Origin: Bacillus smithii
GTDB lineage: Bacteria; Bacillota; Bacilli; Bacillales; DSM-4216
NCBI RefSeq assembly: GCF_001050115.1
Contig: NZ_CP012024.1
Location: forward strand, 1,654,001-1,718,000
Direction of reading: 5' to 3'
Length of the DNA: 64,000 bases
Both the position numbers and the translations under genes were made by a program. Below are positions 1 through 7,904 of the stretch, in pieces (position 1 is the first letter of the stretch; each line of letters opens with the position of its first letter). The notes below the pieces were generated by a model that had not been told where the DNA came from, ran no database searches, and saw only the letters and a list, made by a program, of their open reading frames with translations.

Positions 1-2
1 TT

Positions 3-194
3 ATTGTAGGAGATGAGGATGGTCTCATAGTGGTCCCGGCAGAGGAGGCGGCAGAGATTCTGAATAAAGTAAAAACACAGTCTCAAAAAGAGAAAGAGAT
101 TTTTCAATCCATAGAAGAAGGAACCGTAGACAGAAGCTGGATGGATATTGCCTTAAAAGAAAAAGGCTGTGAAATTTACGATACATCTTTATGA
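3..194 (+). CDS. RraA-family protein, C-terminal part (runs in from the left edge)
   Basis: The reading frame is open from the window edge to a TGA at 192-194. The first visible residues, IVGDEDGLIVVPAEEAAEI, match the conserved GDxDGVVVVP segment of the RraA-like family. This family includes 4-hydroxy-4-methyl-2-oxoglutarate/oxaloacetate aldolases and proteins once called dimethylmenaquinone methyltransferases. The helical C-terminus that follows also fits. Only about 63 residues are visible, so the exact substrate cannot be judged. The dehydrogenase gene starts 17 bases downstream on the same strand, which suggests co-transcription and a catabolic rather than RNase-inhibitor role (inference). 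Confidence 0.8.
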   Translation: MVGDEDGLIVVPAEEAAEILNKVKTQSQKEKEIFQSIEEGTVDRSWMDIALKEKGCEIYDTSL

Positions 195-211
195 AATGAT
201 GGAGGTAGTCA

Positions 212-1183
212 ATGAAACCGAAAGTTTATATCACGAGGAGAATTCCTGAACCATTCATAAACCGGTTAAGTCTTATTTGCGATGTGCGAATGTGGGAAAA
301 AGAAGACATCCCTGTACCGTATGAGATTTTAAAAAATGAAATAGAAGATATTGACGGTTTATTGTGCATGTTAACAGACAATATAGATGATTCGCTCATA
401 AGAAAAGCAAAAAGGCTTAAAATCATTGCTAATATGGCCGTCGGTTATAATAATATCGATATTAACAGCGCAACCAATCATGGTATTATGGTCACTAATA
501 CACCGGACGTTTTAACAGAGACGACAGCGGATTTAACGTTTGGCCTATTGATCGCAACAGCACGTCGTCTCATCGAGGCATCTGATTATTTAAAAAATGG
601 GAATTGGAAAACATGGTCTCTCATGCAATTAACAGGGCAAGATGTATATGGATCCACTTTAGGTATCATCGGATTAGGACGGATTGGAGAAGCTTTAGCG
701 AAGAGAGCAAAAGGTTTTGACATGGAAATTTACTATTTTAACAGAAGGCGTAAATATGAAAAAGAAGAGGAATTAGGGGTTCAATATGCTCCGCTTGAAA
801 AGCTTCTAAAAATATCGGATTTCGTTTGTATTATGACTCCTTACACACCCGAAACAAAAAATTTAATCGACTATGAACAACTTTCTTTGATGAAAAAGAA
901 CGCTATCCTTATCAATACGGCAAGAGGCGGAATTGTGAATGAAACAGCTTTGTACCACGTTTTAAAAAATGGGGGAATTGCGGGAGCAGGGTTAGATGTC
1001 TTTGAAGAGGAGCCCGTATCTTTAGATAATCCTCTATTAACTTTACCGAATGTCGTCGCCCTTCCGCATATAGGCAGCGCCAGTACTGCGACCAGAATGA
1101 AAATGGCTGATCTTGCCGTAACGAATTTAATAGCCGGTGTTCAAAACGAAAAACCTAAAAATCTGGTAAATTGTATACGGTAA
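212..1183 (+). CDS. D-2-hydroxyacid dehydrogenase (glyoxylate reductase / D-glycerate dehydrogenase type)
   Basis: 323 residues, normal for the D-isomer-specific 2-hydroxyacid dehydrogenase family. The NAD(P)-binding GLGRIG is at residues 154-159, preceded by the usual VYGSTLGIIG strand. The catalytic triad is visible: Arg238 in NTARGG, Glu267 in VFEEEP and His286 in LPHIGSAS. The overall pattern is closest to glyoxylate/hydroxypyruvate reductases that interconvert glycerate and hydroxypyruvate in the cytoplasm. The ATG follows GGAGG with good spacing. It lies immediately after the RraA-like aldolase gene, so the pair may process a 2-oxo or 2-hydroxy acid (inference). Substrate preference within the family cannot be read from the sequence. 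Confidence 0.88.
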   Translation: MKPKVYITRRIPEPFINRLSLICDVRMWEKEDIPVPYEILKNEIEDIDGLLCMLTDNIDDSLIRKAKRLKIIANMAVGYNNIDINSATNHGIMVTNTPDVLTETTADLTFGLLIATARRLIEASDYLKNGNWKTWSLMQLTGQDVYGSTLGIIGLGRIGEALAKRAKGFDMEIYYFNRRRKYEKEEELGVQYAPLEKLLKISDFVCIMTPYTPETKNLIDYEQLSLMKKNAILINTARGGIVNETALYHVLKNGGIAGAGLDVFEEEPVSLDNPLLTLPNVVALPHIGSASTATRMKMADLAVTNLIAGVQNEKPKNLVNCIR

Positions 1184-1186
1184 AAA

Positions 1187-1271
1187 TGAATCGCCACTTA
1201 CGATGGAAGTGGTGATTCATACATATTTTCATAATTAAAATGTGGATCCAATCTTTCGGATCCGTTTTTTT
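1187..1271 (+). terminator. Tandem hairpins after the dehydrogenase gene
   Basis: A 13-bp inverted repeat (TGAATCGCCACTT, 1187-1199, with AAGTGGTGATTCA, 1207-1219) lies just after the stop codon. It is followed by a smaller GGATCC/GGATCC hairpin (1244-1263) leading directly into a run of T. The second has the form of an intrinsic terminator. The first may be a stabilising or second termination hairpin. Confidence 0.65.
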
Positions 1272-1336
1272 GTGATGATAAAAATGGAAAACAAAGCATA
1301 TAATAAACAAAATGATGAATGAAAGCAGGCGGATAC

Positions 1337-1507
1337 ATGCTAAAAATGATTGACTTGTATAGGAAGCATTTAAGTGGCGAAACGTTTAAGGGGCTAAGCG
1401 AAATGAATTTGGATCATTTTCCCATTAAAAATCCTGCCGATCTTGCCGGGTCATCGCTAGTATTACAGCATATCGTTAAAAAACATTTGATGCTACGCCA
1501 ATCATGA
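1337..1507 (+). CDS. Small ORF of unknown function, possibly a remnant
   Basis: A 56-codon ORF starting at ATG 1337 behind an AGGCGG-like ribosome binding site. I do not recognise the product. It is hydrophilic with no membrane segment or clear motif. It sits in a stretch full of decayed sequence, so it may be a gene fragment rather than a working gene. An upstream in-frame ATG at 1319 is less well placed relative to a ribosome binding site. Confidence 0.25.
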   Translation: MLKMIDLYRKHLSGETFKGLSEMNLDHFPIKNPADLAGSSLVLQHIVKKHLMLRQS

Positions 1508-1527
1508 AAGGCACAAAAACAAAACAA

Positions 1528-1544
1528 CCCGCTATGGAAGCGGG
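1528..1544 (-). terminator. Terminator of the minus-strand small gene
   Basis: Read on the minus strand, CCCGCT and AGCGGG form a 6-bp stem with a short loop, followed by a T-rich tract (complement of the A-rich 1510-1527). It lies about 20 bases after the stop codon of the minus-strand gene at 1562 and supports that gene having been transcribed. Confidence 0.55.
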
Positions 1545-1561
1545 GCCAAGGTTTCATCATT

Positions 1562-2018
1562 TTAACGACTATTGATAATTTTTTTGACCAAAGGATCATT
1601 TTTATCGACCCGGACAAGTTTGATTGTGCTACTCATAACATAACCTGTTTTTTTGCTGGCAGACGCCCTCTGCAATTTTCGTGCTGCACGTTCATTTACT
1701 GCCTTTGTACTGATTGGAGCTGTAGTTGACATAGACATCACACTCTTTTCTTTAATGTTGCGCGATAAATTATAAAGCGTAAAGAATTGCGGATACTCTT
1801 TTTCTTCAATTCTCCTTTGTCAATGCCACCATATATTCGATATTCTCAATGTTCCTTCCGACAACATTGTGTAACAGCAAAAACAAGGACCGGTCTAAAA
1901 TATCGAAAGCATAAGTATAGCTGCTGACGACTGTCACATATTCTTCATCGTTATAAGAGAATGAGTAAACGAGATAATTCTTTTTAAATAGGTTGTCTTG
2001 ATTCTCTTTGTTACGCAC
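1562..2018 (-). pseudogene. Small conserved-looking gene, apparently frameshifted
   Basis: Two adjacent minus-strand frames look like one protein split by a one-base shift near 1806. The upstream part (about 70 residues from a GTG near 2018) is an acidic, beta-rich-looking sequence ending in VALTKEN. The downstream part continues as IEEKEYPQFFTLYNLS and runs to a TAA at 1562-1564. Removing one A from the GGAGAATTGA region joins them smoothly. If the frameshift is real, the locus is dead. Otherwise the 3' part could be a separate 58-residue protein from ATG 1738. I do not recognise the family. A terminator follows. Confidence 0.4.
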
Positions 2019-2306
2019 AGCGGTTTCCCCGGTTTCTTCAGATTCTTCATTATTTCTTTATCATAACAATAGCTCGTAACGGCCAAAAAAATAAACCGTT
2101 ATCCCTTCATTACGGAGAAGCTGAAGCGTATGAGTTTATAGAAGCATGAAAATAGTTTTAAGAAGAAAATTAGATCGGCGGCATCGATGGACGATCGAAA
2201 ATAACCACTAAATACGGAGTAAGAAAATTTCTAAGTGAACGTGATGACGCTTCTTTTAAGTAAAATTTATAGGCTTCCAATCGAACACAAACAATTTTAA
2301 TGTATA

Positions 2307-2335
2307 TTGACTAAGAAACGATCATCCTATATAAT
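2307..2335 (+). promoter_or_regulatory. SigA-type promoter of the thrS T-box leader
   Basis: TTGACT (2307-2312) and TATAAT (2330-2335) are separated by exactly 17 bases, a near-consensus housekeeping promoter. It lies just upstream of the T-box leader. Confidence 0.8.
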
Positions 2336-2344
2336 CGTGACAAA

Positions 2345-2576
2345 TTTAGTAAATGCTATGAAAAGGACATGAGTTTTTCTTAACGGTTCACAGAGAGGGA
2401 AGGGTAGCTGGAAACTTCCTAATGCTGCAGAAAAACTTACCCCCTTGGAGCAGTATTGGTGAAATCATAGTAATCAATACCGTCGTTGCTACGTTACAGC
2501 AAAATGAGCCGTCACTTTTGAATGGTGATGGGAAGTTGGGTGGAACCACGGGTATAGAACGCACGCTCGTCCCTTC
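2345..2576 (+). promoter_or_regulatory. T-box leader (threonine type) that has lost its terminator
   Basis: The canonical T-box sequence GGGTGGAACCACGG is at 2538-2551. It is followed by the 5' arm of the usual terminator, CGCTCGTCCCTT (2564-2575). Upstream, the stem I region contains the AG-rich AGAGAGGGAAGG segment. A candidate ACC (Thr) specifier is at 2439-2441, in a context (GAAAAACTTACCCCC) typical of specifier loops. The 3' arm that should complement CGTCCCTT, and the T-run after it, are absent. The sequence passes directly into thrS coding sequence near 2580. T-box leaders bind uncharged tRNA and control terminator versus antiterminator. This copy can no longer form that terminator (inference). 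Confidence 0.85.
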
Positions 2577-4119
2577 GGAAAATCTTGAGATTCAACGTGT
2601 AGAAATATCATGCGAAGAGGCCAAAAAAATCTTTGCCGACGATCCTTTAAAACTAGAACTGCTAGAAGATATTCCACTAGACGACGTTGTGACAGTCTAT
2701 CGTCAAGGGGAATTCGTTGATTTGTGCCGCGGACCACATTTGCCATCTACTCGATTCATTAAAGCATTTAAATTAACTCATGTATCAGGTATTTATTGGC
2801 GTGGTGATAAAAACAATAAAATGATTCAACGTATTTATGGTGTAGCTTTTGCTTCAAAAAAAGATTTAGATGATTATTTTCATTTTGTCGATGAAGCACA
2901 AAAAAGAAATCATCGTAAATTAGGCAATAAATTGGAATTATTTATGTTTTCCGAGGAAGCACCTGGAATGCCATTTTATTTGCCAAATGGTCAAATCATT
3001 CGAAATGAATTAGAGTCCTTTTTAAGAGAGCTGCAACATTCATATGATTATAAGGAAGTCCGTACGCCCATTATGATGAATCGGCGATTATGGGAGCGCT
3101 CCGGACATTGGGATCACTATAAAGAAAATATGTATTTTTCCGAAGTGGACAATCAAAGTTTTGCTTTAAAGCCAATGAATTGCCCTGGACATATGCTTAT
3201 TTATAAAGATAAGCTTCATTCCTATCGAGACCTGCCGATTCGAATGGCAGAGTTTGGGCAAGTCCATCGTCACGAATTCAGTGGTTCACTAAACGGCATG
3301 TTGCGGGTGCGCTCATTCTGTCAAGATGATGCCCACATATTTGCAAAACCGGAACAAATAGAGGAAGAAATGACATCCGTATTAAAATTAATTGATTATG
3401 TTTACAGCACTTTTGGTTTTGAATATGAAATTGAGCTTTCTACAAGACCAGATGATTACATGGGCAGTGATGAATTATGGGATAGAGCAGAAGATGCTTT
3501 AAAGAATGTTTTGAAGAAACTTAACTATGAATATAAGATCAACGAAGGAGACGGCGCTTTTTATGGGCCAAAAATTGATATTCATATTAAAGATGCTCTG
3601 AAAAGGAGTCATCAATGTGCCACAGTTCAGCTGGATTTTCAATTACCTCAAAAATTTGATTTAACTTATATAGATGAGCAGCAGAATAAAATCCACCCAG
3701 TTGTGATTCATCGTGCTGTCTTTGGATCCATCGACCGTTTCCTCGGTATTCTAATTGAACATTTTGGAGGTGCCTTCCCTACTTGGCTGTCACCAGTTCA
3801 AGTAAAAGTCATCACTGTATCCAACATTCATAAAGCGTATGCAGAAGAAATTACACTGCGATTAAAACAGGAAGGAATAAGAGTTGAACTTGATTTGCGT
3901 GATGAGAAATTCGGCTATAAAATGAGAGAAGCCCAAATGAAGAAAATTCCATATATTTTAATCCTGGGCGATCATGAACGTAAAAGTCAATCCATTCATG
4001 TTAGAAAATATGGAAAAGAGGAATCAAAGGAAATGAAGCTGGAGGAGTTTATCTCTCGTTTAAAAAATGCCATCAAAAATAGATGCCTTGATAATAGAAA
4101 GGGAAACACTGAAATTTAA
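2422..4119 (+). CDS. thrS: Threonyl-tRNA synthetase lacking its N-terminus, fused to a T-box leader (likely defective)
   Basis: The open frame is 565 codons, but homology to ThrRS begins only at about residue 54 (base 2581). The first 53 codons are T-box leader read as protein. Against full-length ThrRS (about 640 residues) roughly 130 N-terminal residues are gone: the TGS domain and the HxxxH half of the tRNA-SAD editing domain. The second editing motif remains (Cys102, His106 in LCRGPH). The class II catalytic core is complete, with zinc ligands Cys254 (MNCPGHM), His305 (QDDAH) and His430. Motif 2 reads VRSFCQDD rather than the common VRGFTQDD. The C-terminal anticodon-binding domain runs to the end. 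ATG 2422 has no ribosome binding site and lies inside the leader, so efficient translation is doubtful. It is either a pseudogene or an unusual editing-deficient second ThrRS. Confidence 0.75.
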   Translation: MLQKNLPPWSSIGEIIVINTVVATLQQNEPSLLNGDGKLGGTTGIERTLVPSENLEIQRVEISCEEAKKIFADDPLKLELLEDIPLDDVVTVYRQGEFVDLCRGPHLPSTRFIKAFKLTHVSGIYWRGDKNNKMIQRIYGVAFASKKDLDDYFHFVDEAQKRNHRKLGNKLELFMFSEEAPGMPFYLPNGQIIRNELESFLRELQHSYDYKEVRTPIMMNRRLWERSGHWDHYKENMYFSEVDNQSFALKPMNCPGHMLIYKDKLHSYRDLPIRMAEFGQVHRHEFSGSLNGMLRVRSFCQDDAHIFAKPEQIEEEMTSVLKLIDYVYSTFGFEYEIELSTRPDDYMGSDELWDRAEDALKNVLKKLNYEYKINEGDGAFYGPKIDIHIKDALKRSHQCATVQLDFQLPQKFDLTYIDEQQNKIHPVVIHRAVFGSIDRFLGILIEHFGGAFPTWLSPVQVKVITVSNIHKAYAEEITLRLKQEGIRVELDLRDEKFGYKMREAQMKKIPYILILGDHERKSQSIHVRKYGKEESKEMKLEEFISRLKNAIKNRCLDNRKGNTEI

Positions 4120-4348
4120 GTTCTATTGAGAAATTTCCGAATCATCGCTTATTATAAAATATTCTGCGATATTTTATGTAAACTTAGATAAGGATTTATT
4201 TCTGCGTTGTTCTTAATCCAAAATATCGGCTGACAAAGATGATTTCTGCTATCCAAAAAATTTTTAAAACGATAGACGATTTTTTTATCCATTATCAAAG
4301 TTACAAATCCTAATGGAGCTATTCCGAGAAAATTAGTGCTGGAACTAT

Positions 4349-4504
4349 CTAACCGCCACCTGTTGTGAAGCCAGCTTCAAAGTGAGCTAAACTTGATTTC
4401 TCATAATCTTTCATTGGTTGTCTACGAACATTTGTTTCTGTAAAGTCGTTAGGCTTAACAGATTGACCGTGTTGATGAAAGAGTTTTTTGGTGGTTTTTT
4501 GAAT
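4349..4504 (-). pseudogene. C-terminal remnant of an unidentified protein
   Basis: A 51-codon open frame without a start codon ends at a TAG (4349-4351). The translation includes KPNDFTETNVRRQPMKDYEK and ends in EAGFTTGGG. It reads like the conserved tail of a larger protein whose upstream part is missing. I cannot name the family. The surrounding 4120-4540 shows no other coding signal. Confidence 0.3.
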
Positions 4505-4542
4505 TTAAATTTATAAAAAGGTTTTTTATTTACACTTGCCAT

Positions 4543-4571
4543 TTGACAATTCTAAATGTATCGTTTAGATT
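4543..4571 (+). promoter_or_regulatory. Promoter of the ABC-F leader
   Basis: A perfect TTGACA (4543-4548) with 17-base spacing to TAGATT (4566-4571). It is placed about 20 bases before the ribosome binding site of the three-codon leader ORF and is the only good promoter upstream of the attenuator. Confidence 0.6.
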
Positions 4572-4590
4572 GTAATCAAAATAAAAGATC

Positions 4591-4818
4591 GGAAGGGTGA
4601 ACCAACTAAATGATTTTCTAATCCTATTCACGAAGGTCAACAATTAAAGGCTATATTAGCAGAAAAATCTCCGCTTCATTTTCATTTATGAGACCTTTAA
4701 TTGTCGTTTTTCAGAATAGGATTGGACTTTCATAGGTTGGATCTAAAGGATCGTTTCTTTTGGTGTGCCCTATGATTTTGTGCCTCCTATTCTGAATGGA
4801 TATAGGAGGCATTTTTTT
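4591..4818 (+). promoter_or_regulatory. Ribosome-mediated attenuator of the Vga-type ABC-F gene
   Basis: Four elements are visible. (1) GGAAGGGTGA (4591-4600) precedes a tiny ORF at 4610-4621. (2) AATCCTATTC (4620-4629) pairs perfectly with GAATAGGATT (4714-4723). Inside it, ACAATTAAAGG (4640-4650) pairs with CCTTTAATTGT (4694-4704). (3) TGCCTCCTAT (4781-4790) pairs perfectly with ATAGGAGGCA (4802-4811), followed by seven T: a strong intrinsic terminator. (4) TTCAGAATAGGA (4710-4721) is perfectly complementary to TCCTATTCTGAA (4785-4796), the 5' arm and loop of the terminator. The 4714-4721 segment therefore belongs to either the upstream stem or an antiterminator. A ribosome stalled on the leader ORF would cover 4620-4629 and free it. 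Ribosome-mediated attenuation is known for vga(A), vmlR and Listeria lmo0919. The mechanism here is inferred from these pairings. Confidence 0.85.
4610..4621 (+). CDS. Three-codon leader ORF (Met-Ile-Phe-stop)
   Basis: ATG ATT TTC TAA, preceded at 9 bases by an AAGGGTGA ribosome binding site. Its stop codon overlaps the first base of the 5' arm (4620-4629) of the anti-antiterminator stem. A ribosome held at the stop codon by a peptidyl-transferase inhibitor would therefore mask that arm. This placement, rather than the peptide itself, is the argument that it is a regulatory uORF. Confidence 0.55.
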   Translation: MIF

Positions 4819-4851
4819 GTCTCCTAAACTCGGGTACAAGGAGATGTTGAT

Positions 4852-6420
4852 ATGCTTTTATTAAAAGCTCACCATGTAAAGCACTATGTACAGGATCGTT
4901 TATTGATAGATGCGGATCCATTGCAAATTCATCAAAATGATCGAATTGGATTAGTTGGTCGAAATGGCAGCGGGAAAACGACGTTGCTTCAAATTCTGGC
5001 TAAAAAGATTTCTCCAGAAGAAGGGGTCGTTATTCAACATACTCGATGTGAACTTTTACCGCAGTTTAAACGAACAGATACAACCAAAAGTGGTGGTGAA
5101 GTGACGCAAGAATATATTCAAAAAGCTCTTGTTAAAGATCCGGGACTTTTACTTGCAGACGAACCAACAACAAATCTTGATACAGACCATATTGAATGGT
5201 TAGAAAAGAAGCTGAGAGAGTGGCAGGGGGCATTTATCATTGTTTCGCATGATCGTGAATTTTTGGATGCTCTTTGTACAACCATATGGGAAATCAATGA
5301 AGGAAAGATAAAAGAGTATGCAGGCAACTACAGCGATTACGTAAAACAAAAAGAAGCAGAGAAACATCAAGAACAATTAGCTTATGAAAAATATGTGAAA
5401 AAGAAAAAGCAGTTGGAAGAAGCATTAAAATTAAAAGAGAAAAAAGCGGAAAGAGCAACGAAGACGCCAAAAAGAGTCAGTGAATCGGAAGTAAGAGGGA
5501 CAAAGCCATACTTTGCCAAAAAGCAAAAGAAACTGCAAAAAACAGCGAAAGCCATTCAAACGAGATTAGAAAAACTTGAAAAGGCAGAAAATGTGAAAGA
5601 ACTCCCACCAATTAAGATGAACTTGCCGAATGCAGAAACGTTTAAAAATCGGATTATCTTTCGTGTAGCAGATGTAACGGGTATGATTGGAGAACGTGTG
5701 CTTTGGAGCCGTGCAAATTTTCAGGTTCGAGGTGGTGACAAATTAGCGATTATTGGTCCAAATGGAAGCGGGAAAACGACGTTAGTAAAAAAGATCGTCA
5801 ACCAAGAGCCAGGCATCATGATTTCTCCTTCTGTTAAAATGGGCTATTTTAGCCAAAATTTAAATATATTGAATGTGGAAAAATCTATTATAGAGAATGT
5901 CCAATCCTCTTCAAAGCAAGATGAAACGCTTATTCGGACGGTCCTTGCAAGAATGCATTTTTTCAATGAAGATGTTTATAAGCCTGTAAGGGTTTTGAGT
6001 GGCGGAGAGCGAGTAAAAGTGGCACTAGCAAAACTATTTTTAAGTGACATTAATACGTTGATTTTAGATGAACCGACGAATTTTCTTGATACAGAATCTG
6101 TTGAAGCATTAGAGTCACTTCTAAAAGAATATGAAGGAAGCGTGATCTTCGTTTCACACGATCGCCGATTCATTGAGAATATCGCAACACGAATATTGGT
6201 CATTCGTAATCAAAAGATAGAATTATTTGAAGGAACCTTTCAGCAATATAAACATGTTCAACCACAAAAAACTCGAGACAGCAAAAAAGATCAACGTCTC
6301 TTACTCGAAACGAAAATTTCAGAAGTGCTAAGCCGCTTAAGTATTGAACCGTCTAAAGAATTAGAAATAGAATTTCAAAAACTTTTAAAAGAAAAAAGGG
6401 AATTGGACATAAATAAATAA
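4852..6420 (+). CDS. Vga-type ABC-F ribosomal protection protein
   Basis: 522 residues, the size of Vga(A)-type proteins. There are two nucleotide-binding domains and no membrane segments. Walker A motifs are GRNGSGKT (36-43) and GPNGSGKT (302-309). Signature motifs are SGGE (80-83) and LSGGE (382-386). Walker B motifs are LLLADEP (99-105) and ILDEPTN (404-410). The long, highly charged interdomain linker (about 165-255) is the part that reaches the peptidyl transferase centre in this family. Segments such as TKSGGEVT, DEPTTNLD and LSRLSIEPS are characteristic of the Vga branch, associated with lincosamide, streptogramin A and pleuromutilin resistance. ATG 4852 follows AAGGAGA. Expression is probably inducible through the attenuator at 4591-4818. 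Confidence 0.9.
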   Translation: MLLLKAHHVKHYVQDRLLIDADPLQIHQNDRIGLVGRNGSGKTTLLQILAKKISPEEGVVIQHTRCELLPQFKRTDTTKSGGEVTQEYIQKALVKDPGLLLADEPTTNLDTDHIEWLEKKLREWQGAFIIVSHDREFLDALCTTIWEINEGKIKEYAGNYSDYVKQKEAEKHQEQLAYEKYVKKKKQLEEALKLKEKKAERATKTPKRVSESEVRGTKPYFAKKQKKLQKTAKAIQTRLEKLEKAENVKELPPIKMNLPNAETFKNRIIFRVADVTGMIGERVLWSRANFQVRGGDKLAIIGPNGSGKTTLVKKIVNQEPGIMISPSVKMGYFSQNLNILNVEKSIIENVQSSSKQDETLIRTVLARMHFFNEDVYKPVRVLSGGERVKVALAKLFLSDINTLILDEPTNFLDTESVEALESLLKEYEGSVIFVSHDRRFIENIATRILVIRNQKIELFEGTFQQYKHVQPQKTRDSKKDQRLLLETKISEVLSRLSIEPSKELEIEFQKLLKEKRELDINK

Positions 6421-6477
6421 TTTTGAATATTGATTTTATAATAAAATTTTGTAATAGTTAAATTTACATCAACTGTT

Positions 6478-6515
6478 AAGCCCCCATAAGCTAATGAAGG
6501 GGGCTTTGTTTTTGA
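6478..6515 (+). terminator. Terminator after the ABC-F gene
   Basis: AAGCCCCC (6478-6485) pairs with GGGGGCTT (6499-6506), followed by a T-rich tract. A textbook intrinsic terminator. Confidence 0.85.
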
Positions 6516-6752
6516 TATAAAAAACATTTAGACCGTGCAGAAACGGTGATCTATTCCTGAGGTAAAAATGCGCTATTTAAGTTTGAAATGACGGTTTTAA
6601 TCCATTATTCCAAAAACAAACCATCTTAGCTTTTATAATGCAAGAAATTCTCCAAATGTAATTAGATATTGAACGAAGCATCGAACATGTATTATGGTCA
6701 TTCCCCTAAGCTTCATTTAAATACATTGAAAAGAAGGGTAGGAAAGAGGAAG

Positions 6753-6836
6753 TTGAAAAAAGCAATTATTTTTGATATGGATGGTACATTATTTCAGAAT
6801 TCGTCATCCGATCTTGCACATAATAGAGCCTCTTAG
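6753..6836 (+). pseudogene. N-terminal fragment of a HAD-family hydrolase
   Basis: Starting at TTG 6753 behind AGAGGA, the translation KKAIIFDMDGTLFQ carries HAD motif I (DxDGT). The frame then runs into unrelated sequence and stops at TAG 6834-6836. Full HAD phosphatases exceed 200 residues, so nearly all of the gene is gone. The remaining bases to 6931 show no convincing continuation. Confidence 0.65.
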
Positions 6837-6931
6837 ATTATGTGTACAAGCAAAAAATCAAAATTCCAAAATCATATTCTTTCTTTAACAATCTATTAAA
6901 GTTCTTGGTTCTTCTGTTCGACCGAAGCAGA

Positions 6932-7789
6932 TTATTCATGAAAGAATAAGGTAAATAGCAACTTTCCTATAGCAGGATTTCGTGCAATGAGTGAGATCTG
7001 TCTCTTGATGTTGAAATCGGCAATCGGAAGAACCTTAATAACGGATCGATCAATATTATAGGTAAAAATTTCCGGTAGTATAGATATGCCTAAATTGGCT
7101 GAAATAAACCCGATAATACTTTGACCAAAGTCAATTTCAAAAGAAATATTCGGTTGAGAATGATGAAGTCTATAGGCTTCTTCTATTAACATACGAACAT
7201 CGCATGAAGAAGGGAGAACAACGAGGGGTTCATCCTTGAAGTCATTAAAATAAATGACATCTTCATGCTTAGCCAGTGGATGGAGATGATTGACAAACAA
7301 ATAAAAAGGTTCTTTAAAAAGAGGTTTAGACCAATATGAATGTTGAATTTCTCGATCATCTAGCAGTGCTGCATCAATGTCCCCGGTATGTAGGTAATTG
7401 AAAATATCATAATAATGATAAAAAATTTTAATATTCACTTCCCGGTCGTTCTCCTTAGCTGTAGCTAATTTATATGGGAGATAAAAGCTGGAAATACTCG
7501 GCCACGTTCCAATTTTAATTTCTGAAGTTTTTTGTGTTGATAGAATCTTTTTTTGTATAGAACGAATTTTATGTAAGACAGGTTCAATTTCTTTAAATAA
7601 AATATCCCCGGCTTCTGTTAGTTCTACTCCTTTGGCAGAACGTGTAAATAATGTTGCTCCTAAATCTTCTTCTAGTTTTCTAATTTGCTTGCTTAATGCT
7701 GGTTGTGTCATATGAAGTTGTTCACTAGCTTTTGTTAAACTTTTTGTCTTCGCTGTAACCAAGAAAGCCTCTAGCCACTCTGTTCTCAT
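6932..7789 (-). CDS. LysR-family transcriptional regulator
   Basis: 285 residues. The N-terminal winged helix-turn-helix (about 1-60) contains SEQLHMTQPALSKQIRKLEE and is followed by a periplasmic-binding-fold effector domain, the standard LysR layout. The C-terminus is slightly short for the family. It is transcribed divergently from the aldehyde dehydrogenase gene across 115 bases that contain a LysR-type palindrome. It is therefore the likely regulator of that cluster and its inducer is probably an aldehyde or organic acid (inference). Confidence 0.88.
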   Translation of the reverse strand: MRTEWLEAFLVTAKTKSLTKASEQLHMTQPALSKQIRKLEEDLGATLFTRSAKGVELTEAGDILFKEIEPVLHKIRSIQKKILSTQKTSEIKIGTWPSISSFYLPYKLATAKENDREVNIKIFYHYYDIFNYLHTGDIDAALLDDREIQHSYWSKPLFKEPFYLFVNHLHPLAKHEDVIYFNDFKDEPLVVLPSSCDVRMLIEEAYRLHHSQPNISFEIDFGQSIIGFISANLGISILPEIFTYNIDRSVIKVLPIADFNIKRQISLIARNPAIGKLLFTLFFHE

Positions 7790-7800
7790 TTTGATCCCTC

Positions 7801-7815
7801 ATAACTTTTTGTTAT
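7801..7815. promoter_or_regulatory. Candidate LysR operator
   Basis: ATAACTTTTTGTTAT is a perfect 5-bp-arm palindrome fitting the T-N11-A pattern of LysR binding sites. It lies 11 bases from the regulator start and in the upstream region of the dehydrogenase gene. Confidence 0.55.
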
Positions 7816-7904
7816 ATCCCTAGTATATAAAGGAAGTACTCCTAATGCAAAAATCATGATAGTCTTTGGATGAGTTCAAAACAACATCTAAGGAGGACAA
7901 TCCT

